From contig JABZFQ010000054.1 in assembly GCA_014237365.1 (NCBI GenBank), positions 1 to 46,185 on the forward strand: a DNA stretch of 46,185 nt. Direction: 5' to 3'. The DNA is from Desulfobacteraceae bacterium. GTDB taxonomy: Bacteria; Desulfobacterota; Desulfobacteria; Desulfobacterales; ETH-SRB1. A program made the position numbers and the translations under genes. Below, piece after piece: positions 41,197 through 46,185 of this stretch (position 1 is its first letter; every line of letters begins with the position of its first letter). The notes beneath the pieces are model-generated. The model worked only from the letters and a program-made list of their open reading frames with translations. It was not told where the DNA came from and ran no database searches.

Positions 41197-41881
41197 TGCC
41201 TCCGCCCTTTGCCACTACTTTCAATCTTTTTTGCCAGGCATTCAAAATCCTTCTTATCTGCCAGATGTGCTTCAACCTGTAAACGGGTTTGATGAAACCT
41301 GTCATACTCCTTTTCCGCCAGTTCCCTTGCCATTTGATGGGAGATTTTTCCAGCATGGTTGAGGATATTCCGATCGTTTAACCTTAAAAATCCGTCCAGT
41401 TTATTAATCCAGCCTTGCATATACATGGGAATCCGCCGCATTGCCTGGCCTTCGGCAAAAAATAGTTTTTGGCAATGGTGACATCCTGTTTGCGTACCTT
41501 TGCACCGCGCCAGTTAGTCAAACCCATATTGGGTTTTTCGCTGTCTGTCCGCTGGTGAATAATCTCGGCTGCGGTTTTTCCGGTTATTGCCCAATGCAGT
41601 TTGTTTTGTACGGTCTTGAAGAAATCAATACTGATTTGCTGTGTGGGATCATAATCCACACTGGTGGCGTAAATATCGGTGATTTTCTGATAGAACCGCT
41701 TTTCTGAAGTACTAATATCCTGAATGCGGCGCAGAAGTTCATCAAAATAATCGAAAGGCTGGTCAGGGTTCTTCAGCCTCTCATCATCCAGCACAAAGCC
41801 TTTTACAATATATTCCCTGGGTTGCAGGGTCGATGCTCTTCCGCTAATACTTTGCTTATATTTTGATCTTTCTTTGGACAC
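41193..41881 (-). pseudogene. RhuM family protein with N-terminal and internal deletions
   Basis: REYIVKGFVLDDERLKNPDQPFDYFDELLRRIQDISTSEKRFYQKITDIYATSVDYDP ... VRKQDVTIAKNY then frameshift into FAEGQAMRRIPMYMQGWINKLDGFLRLNDRNIL. Confidence 0.85.
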
Positions 41882-41885
41882 TTTC

Positions 41886-41971
41886 TGTAGGTTGGGTTGA
41901 GCAAAGCGAAACCCAGCGATCTTAAACTATTGTTTGGTTTCGGGACTCTGTCTCTCAAGCCAACCTACATG
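41886..41971. repeat. Short inverted repeat element (GTAGGTTGGGTTGAGCAAAGCGAAACCCA type)
   Basis: TGTAGGTTGG ... CCAACCTACA ends, inner GGGTT/AACCC pairing. Confidence 0.6.
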
Positions 41972-42039
41972 ATTACACAAATTAGGAGTTTAATAGCCCA
42001 AATTATAACTATCTGAGAATAAAAAGCATTTCTAAATCA

Positions 42040-42255
42040 AAGTATTAGCGGAAGAGCATCGGGGCGCTGTATCCGGTCTTTATTCTTTGTAAAAGTTTAT
42101 TTTGAAAGGCCTGAAATATTCCTAAATCAAGGGTCAGCTCATTGTTTGTCCATCGGTAATTTATGAGTGTTCTGGAATTGAATCTTGTTTCAGTAAATGC
42201 CGCAAAGTAGTTGAGGATGTTTGCAGATAATCTGGTCGCGCTTTTTTGTCTGGCA
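42040..42255 (-). pseudogene. Unidentified coding remnant
   Basis: Open minus frame KSNARQKSATRLSANILNYFAAFTETRFNSRTLINYRWTNNELTLDLGIFQAFQNKLLQRIKTGYSAPMLFR* without a start codon. Confidence 0.35.
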
Positions 42256-42261
42256 TTGGAT

Positions 42262-42939
42262 TTATCTCAGTATTGTCAACCCTGAAAACTTGAAGTTGTC
42301 GTCAAACTTAAACAGGACTGGAAAATGTTTCAGGTCTTTCTTTTTTAGCTCAAAAGCAAAGTTACCATAATCCGGCTTGGTGCCCTTTTCTTTTCTCGGG
42401 CCGATGCGTATGTTTATTGTGTGCTGGTCAATAGAACATTCAATCCCGCTCTCTTTCAACCGGACGATCCTTTCAGCAGCCATATTTACATCAAGCTCTT
42501 TCTTGAAAAGGTTTGATTTATATGAGTTGTGAACATCAACCTTCAGGTTTGCACCGTGAAAATCGATTGAGTCATACAGAATCTTGGCCTCTTTTTTGGT
42601 TCGGAAGGTCTTTTTGGAATCAGGCATTTTCTTTCTGCCGATTTTTTTGTGCCCTTTTACAGGCAGCAGTATATGTGTTTCGTCAACATCTCTGACTTTT
42701 CCGCATATTTTACATACTTCCTTTTTGTCCCTCGTTTTTTTGTAGCCATCCCAGTGCCTGCATTGTAATCCAAGAAATTCCCAGGCCATTCCTAACTGCT
42801 GATAAATATTAGCAAATACCTCAAGCTCTTTATCATCAATACCTTCTTTGTTAAGATAATTATCACTAACATAATCCATGCTTCTAAACAGACTCTTCAA
42901 CTCTTTTTTTAACCGTTTTTTTTCGATCTCTTTTTTCAT
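42262..42939 (-). CDS. Conserved-looking hypothetical with possible zinc site (CRHWDG...CKICGK)
   Basis: 225-aa ORF; C/H pattern C-x-H ... C-x2-C. Confidence 0.6.
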   Translation of the reverse strand: MKKEIEKKRLKKELKSLFRSMDYVSDNYLNKEGIDDKELEVFANIYQQLGMAWEFLGLQCRHWDGYKKTRDKKEVCKICGKVRDVDETHILLPVKGHKKIGRKKMPDSKKTFRTKKEAKILYDSIDFHGANLKVDVHNSYKSNLFKKELDVNMAAERIVRLKESGIECSIDQHTINIRIGPRKEKGTKPDYGNFAFELKKKDLKHFPVLFKFDDNFKFSGLTILR

Positions 42940-43089
42940 TATTCTGTCCTGACCAAACTACTTTTCATCCAGAAATGCATTTGAGCTTCACCAGCGCTTC
43001 TTCCGCGCGTATTCCAATAATCATATTGAAAGAATGGAAAAAAAGAAATATAAAAAGCGCTTGAAAAACTACTGTGAACCTGAGTAGTT

Positions 43090-43436
43090 ACAAAATATGA
43101 AAAAAAACAGACCGGTTGATATGTCCTCTCAGGCATCTATACCCGTTTATACTGTTTGGATGCGCCCATTCCGGGGTGGTCAACATCATGAACCATTTTT
43201 CGGCCAAAACGGGACACAAAAAATTGCATGCCGTGATCGGAGGCACACATTTAGGCTTTATGATGGGGTCTGGTCAGCAGCTAAAAAAGTCTATGGATGT
43301 ATTTGACGACTATATGCAGTGGACGTCATTGCCGTCTCCCACTGTACCGGACAGGAAGCTGCGGCTATATGCTGCAACAGATTCAAGAGCCGGTTCGCCT
43401 TTGCCTGTGCTGGCTGGAACAAAGTGTTATAGATGA
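43090..43436 (+). pseudogene. Remnant of an MBL-fold hydrolase (COG1237-like) with frameshifts
   Basis: GCAHSGVVNIMNHFSAKTGHKKLHAVIGGTHLGFM and, in another frame, AVDVIAVSHCTGQEAAA...RFKSRFAFACAG. Confidence 0.7.
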
Positions 43437-43552
43437 CATGCTCTACAGAATGACCAGGGTATCAAGGATTTGCAATCGCTCTCATGTCTTAATAACATTC
43501 CCTATTCTTCGCTTGACAGGTATCAAGTACGGTATTTTGCTGAATGCCTGAT

Positions 43553-43912
43553 TTATGCCGCCAGCATAAGCCGCGCTTCCACCATGTCCCAGGGAACGTC
43601 TATTTTATTGTTTTTTGTCCGGCTAATCAGCCCGATAAATTCCAACCGCCGCACATCTGTGTGGACATTTTTGTAATCGCGTCCCAGTTCATCCGCCAAA
43701 ACACGTATACTCACAGGACCACTTGTGCGCAGTTTCTTAAGCAAAATCCATCTTCCAGGTGTAAGCGCCTTAAGAAGCATCTCCAGGTTTTCAAAGTTGA
43801 GCCGCCGGTCGGTCTCAACCTTTTCACCGCGTTCAGCGCGCCGCCAGGCATTGATAAAACCTTTAGCCGTGGTTGTAGCGTCGCCTATTCCTATTTTAAT
43901 TTGTTTTTTCAT
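43553..43912 (-). CDS. HTH-type putative antitoxin of a TumE-like TA pair
   Basis: LLKALTPGRWILLKKLRTSGPVSIRVLADELGRDYKNVHTDVRRLEFIGLISR; overlaps the upstream toxin by 4 nt. Confidence 0.75.
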   Translation of the reverse strand: MKKQIKIGIGDATTTAKGFINAWRRAERGEKVETDRRLNFENLEMLLKALTPGRWILLKKLRTSGPVSIRVLADELGRDYKNVHTDVRRLEFIGLISRTKNNKIDVPWDMVEARLMLAA

Positions 43913-44199
43913 ATTGGGTTCCTTACTTTCTCAATATCTTCCAGAAAATCCGCTACCAGGGTTTCCACATCTTTAAATAGATAAAATTCTTCTTGGTCTT
44001 TAATGTGTTTGTGATCACCTTTACCTGACTCGTTGTCATAACGAACAATACAAGTTCCGTCAGCAAGTCCATAATAAAGGCGGTATTTTAATCCATCTGG
44101 TCTATCATAAGTCTTTTTTGGGAGTTGCCACAGAACCATCTCACGAACGGCGCCATCAGCATACATAAATTTCTCATGATAGATTAGACTGGCTTTCAT
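43909..44199 (-). CDS. TumE-like (DUF6516) putative toxin
   Basis: MKASLIYHEKFMYADGAVREMVLWQLPKKTYDRPDGLKYRLYYGLADGTCIVRYDNESGKGDHKHIKDQEEFYLF. Confidence 0.75.
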   Translation of the reverse strand: MKASLIYHEKFMYADGAVREMVLWQLPKKTYDRPDGLKYRLYYGLADGTCIVRYDNESGKGDHKHIKDQEEFYLFKDVETLVADFLEDIEKVRNPI

Positions 44200-44475
44200 A
44201 TGGCATCTTATACCATATGGTAAAATAAAAGTAAACAGTAAAATTAAAGGTTATAATCTCATGGTCAGATTAAATCCAGCTCCAAGATGGGTGCAATTTA
44301 AAACGAGACTCATCTCTTAAAGCCCCCTAAAACAAAATCAGAAGTAAGTCGCAATTCTTACGTAAGTCAGATCAAATACAAAGAAATGTCCCGGTACTTT
44401 CAAATTCGTATTCATCCCATTAGTAGATAATAAACCGCTTTTTGCCAGCGGTTCAGGAGAAGCTCATTTTGTCGA

Positions 44476-44811
44476 TCAAAGTATTTGATATCTGATATCT
44501 TCAATAGTTTCTTTTTTTATTTCAATATAACCTTCTGAAATCTTTTTATTAATTTCAGGTTCAAAACGAATCTCTGAAATGTAATCGCCAAAGACGGCCT
44601 CTACTTCTTCATCCCCTTCAATTAAAAGGGAACCAAAGTTCCCTTCTCCCCAGTGAACAAACTGATTCTCTCGGAAAAATACCCTTCTGCTCTGCTCAAT
44701 GTATATTCTTGCCACTTCTCGCAAAAAATCAATATAACCATAAACAAGGGTTTTTTCGAGTTTATCAAATTTCTGTTTGATTTCTTGCCAAAGTGATTCA
44801 AGTGGTTTCAT
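44476..44811 (-). CDS. Hypothetical protein
   Basis: MKPLESLWQEIKQKFDKLEKTLVYGYIDFLREVARIYIEQSRR; the longer track start (44856) lies inside a MITE. Confidence 0.6.
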   Translation of the reverse strand: MKPLESLWQEIKQKFDKLEKTLVYGYIDFLREVARIYIEQSRRVFFRENQFVHWGEGNFGSLLIEGDEEVEAVFGDYISEIRFEPEINKKISEGYIEIKKETIEDIRYQIL

Positions 44812-44818
44812 GTTCTTA

Positions 44819-44999
44819 GGAACGTGGACGAAATAACTTCCCCAACTATGCATCACAGATTCAGGCCACCTTTGCCCGATCTCAAATCACAAAAATATTG
44901 AAATAGGTAAGCTATTACATCAACTTTTGTGATCTGAGATCAAACAAATTCGACCCAAATCTGTGCGCCCACTTGGGGAAGTTAATTCGTCCACGTTCC
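44819..44999. mobile_element. MITE-1 full copy C (181 bp), TSD TTA
   Basis: Both ends and the internal palindrome present; TTA 44816-44818 and 45000-45002; reverse orientation relative to copy A. Confidence 0.94.
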
Positions 45000-45043
45000 T
45001 TAGGGTTCGCTCAAAAGTAAAATTTTAAATATTTGTGTGCGTG

Positions 45044-45165
45044 GGCTACCAACTTAAAGCGGGACACTTTTTGCCATTTTGGCCCTATGGCAATTCCACA
45101 ATCAAGCAAAATTTAAGGAGTTGCTAAGAGATTGAATTTATAGAGTGTCCCGCCTTACGTTGATG
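45044..45165. mobile_element. MITE-2 copy
   Basis: GGCTACCAACTTAAAGCGGGACA...ATCAAGCAAAATTTAAGGAGTTGCTAA...TGTCCCGCCTTACGTTG, matching 28063-28191. Confidence 0.75.
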
Positions 45166-45523
45166 TAGCAATCGGAATACCTTTTTTCATTGCAAGATCA
45201 AGATACGATGCATCATAAGTTGAAAGCTTGTGTTCTCGTGCCAAGACAAATATTTCCCCGATCATCCTCTCCGCCGGTTCTTGCTCCACTGTTATAGGCA
45301 GTTCAGATAAGAGGGCAATAAATCTTGTATTGTCAGCCTCGCTGAGACGTTTTTTACGCTCAGCTACCAATAACACATTGCCGACCTCTAATGGCCAAAT
45401 AGATGGGACTATTGCTGTGAACTGTTCCAAACTATCCAAAATAGAGTCTGCATACTGGTTGGCTTCATCTTTAAAGCACCAGGTCATCACCACTGAATTG
45501 TCAACGACAAAATTTTCATTCAT
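45155..45523 (-). CDS. VapC-like PIN-domain toxin, C-terminus truncated
   Basis: FVVDNSVVMTWCFKDE...YDASYLDLAMKKGIPIATST*; usual ATLDKKL tail missing, stop lies in the MITE-2 end. Confidence 0.85.
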   Translation of the reverse strand: MNENFVVDNSVVMTWCFKDEANQYADSILDSLEQFTAIVPSIWPLEVGNVLLVAERKKRLSEADNTRFIALLSELPITVEQEPAERMIGEIFVLAREHKLSTYDASYLDLAMKKGIPIATST

Positions 45524-45763
45524 CTACCGTCTTCCTTCTTCGATCATTTCACGTAAAGATAAACCATTAAGACTGTGTTGATTCCGAAAGTCACGCAATG
45601 CAGAAATGATTTTTTTTGGTTCTGTCCTACGTTGAAATTCCGGAGGATGCAATACCGCCACGGGAATGCCATGTTTCGTGATAGTTATCCGTTCTCCTTT
45701 GCTTGCCCGTTCAAGTAGTTTTGGAAGATGTGTTTTTGCCTCATATGCGCCAACTGTTTCCAT
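45524..45763 (-). CDS. Phd/YefM-type antitoxin
   Basis: METVGAYEAKTHLPKLLERASKGERITITKHGIPVAVLHPP. Confidence 0.93.
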   Translation of the reverse strand: METVGAYEAKTHLPKLLERASKGERITITKHGIPVAVLHPPEFQRRTEPKKIISALRDFRNQHSLNGLSLREMIEEGRR

Positions 45764-46022
45764 TTTTTTCGCCCCTTTTAAACCAGTTTTAAACCAGTCT
45801 AAAATATATACACTGTGATGTCAACCTGCAAGTGAAAAAATGTGTGGTAGTCCCTACAAAACAGTGCAGGTGATTAAAAAGTGTCTCTAAAAATATGAAT
45901 AAAAAAGATTTTTGCTAAAAATTAAGATTGTTATAGACTAAAAGCAATATATTTTGTATGAGCATGGTTAAAACTCTATTCAAAGGAGCGCAACCATGCA
46001 AAATCCAGCAAATACAGCCTTA

Positions 46023-46185
46023 GGAACGTGGACGAAATAACTTCCCCAACTATGCATCACAGCTTCAGGCCGCCTTTGCCCGATCTCAAATCACAAAAAT
46101 ATTGAAATAGGTAAGCTATTCCATCAACTTTTGTGATCTGAGATCGAACAAATCTGACCCAAATCTGTGCGCCTACTTGTGGAAG
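46023..46185. mobile_element. MITE-1 copy D, truncated by the window edge
   Basis: TTA|GGAACGTGGACGAAATAACTTCCCCAACTATGCATCACAGC... same orientation as copy C. Confidence 0.93.

Noticed and set aside
44424-44455. Hairpin AACCGCT-TTTTGCC-AGCGGTT as terminator
   Set aside because: Short stem and no T-tract on either side; too weak to call.

Overview
This window looks like the accessory side of a Desulfobacterota-like chromosome. The taxon is inferred from gene content only.

Left end, 1-10.5 kb: a COG3014-like lipoprotein plus LpoB-like lipoprotein pair, tRNA-Pro(GGG), an archaeal-type thymidylate synthase, gyrB, dnaN, and a large PHP-UvrD helicase fusion.

Middle: a TonB receptor with decayed neighbours (11-14 kb), then a defense island (14.1-28 kb). 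The island holds a TrlF-like PHP/SMC ATPase with an AlbA_2 protein, a truncated type III Res start, and a type I R-M locus (hsdM, hsdS, frameshifted hsdR). The R-M locus is interrupted by a DUF262 protein with a small partner and by a second AlbA_2 protein. The island lies between a full-length cobN-like gene and a detached copy of that gene's 3' end.

28.2-36.2 kb: a coherent minus-strand operon made of a cobalamin riboswitch with terminator, TonB receptor, DUF2162-like membrane protein, ExbB/MotA, DUF2149-like protein, and a CobN-like chelatase with a signal peptide and a C-terminal membrane anchor. This resembles the Hmu-type chelatase/uptake operon placed under B12 control.

36.4-46.2 kb: a decay zone with a type III mod remnant, an HsdR-RadC chimera with internal deletions, a frameshifted hsdS, a broken rhuM, a RAYT transposase gene with GTAG/REP repeats, and TA modules (TumE-like, VapBC-like).

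A major unlisted signal is a 181-bp MITE family. Its ends are GGAACGTGGACGAAATAACTTCCCCAA with TWA (TAA/TTA) target duplications. It has at least seven full, shrunken or remnant copies, several sitting exactly at gene starts or stops. A second, unrelated ~130-bp inverted-repeat element truncates a VapC-like gene.
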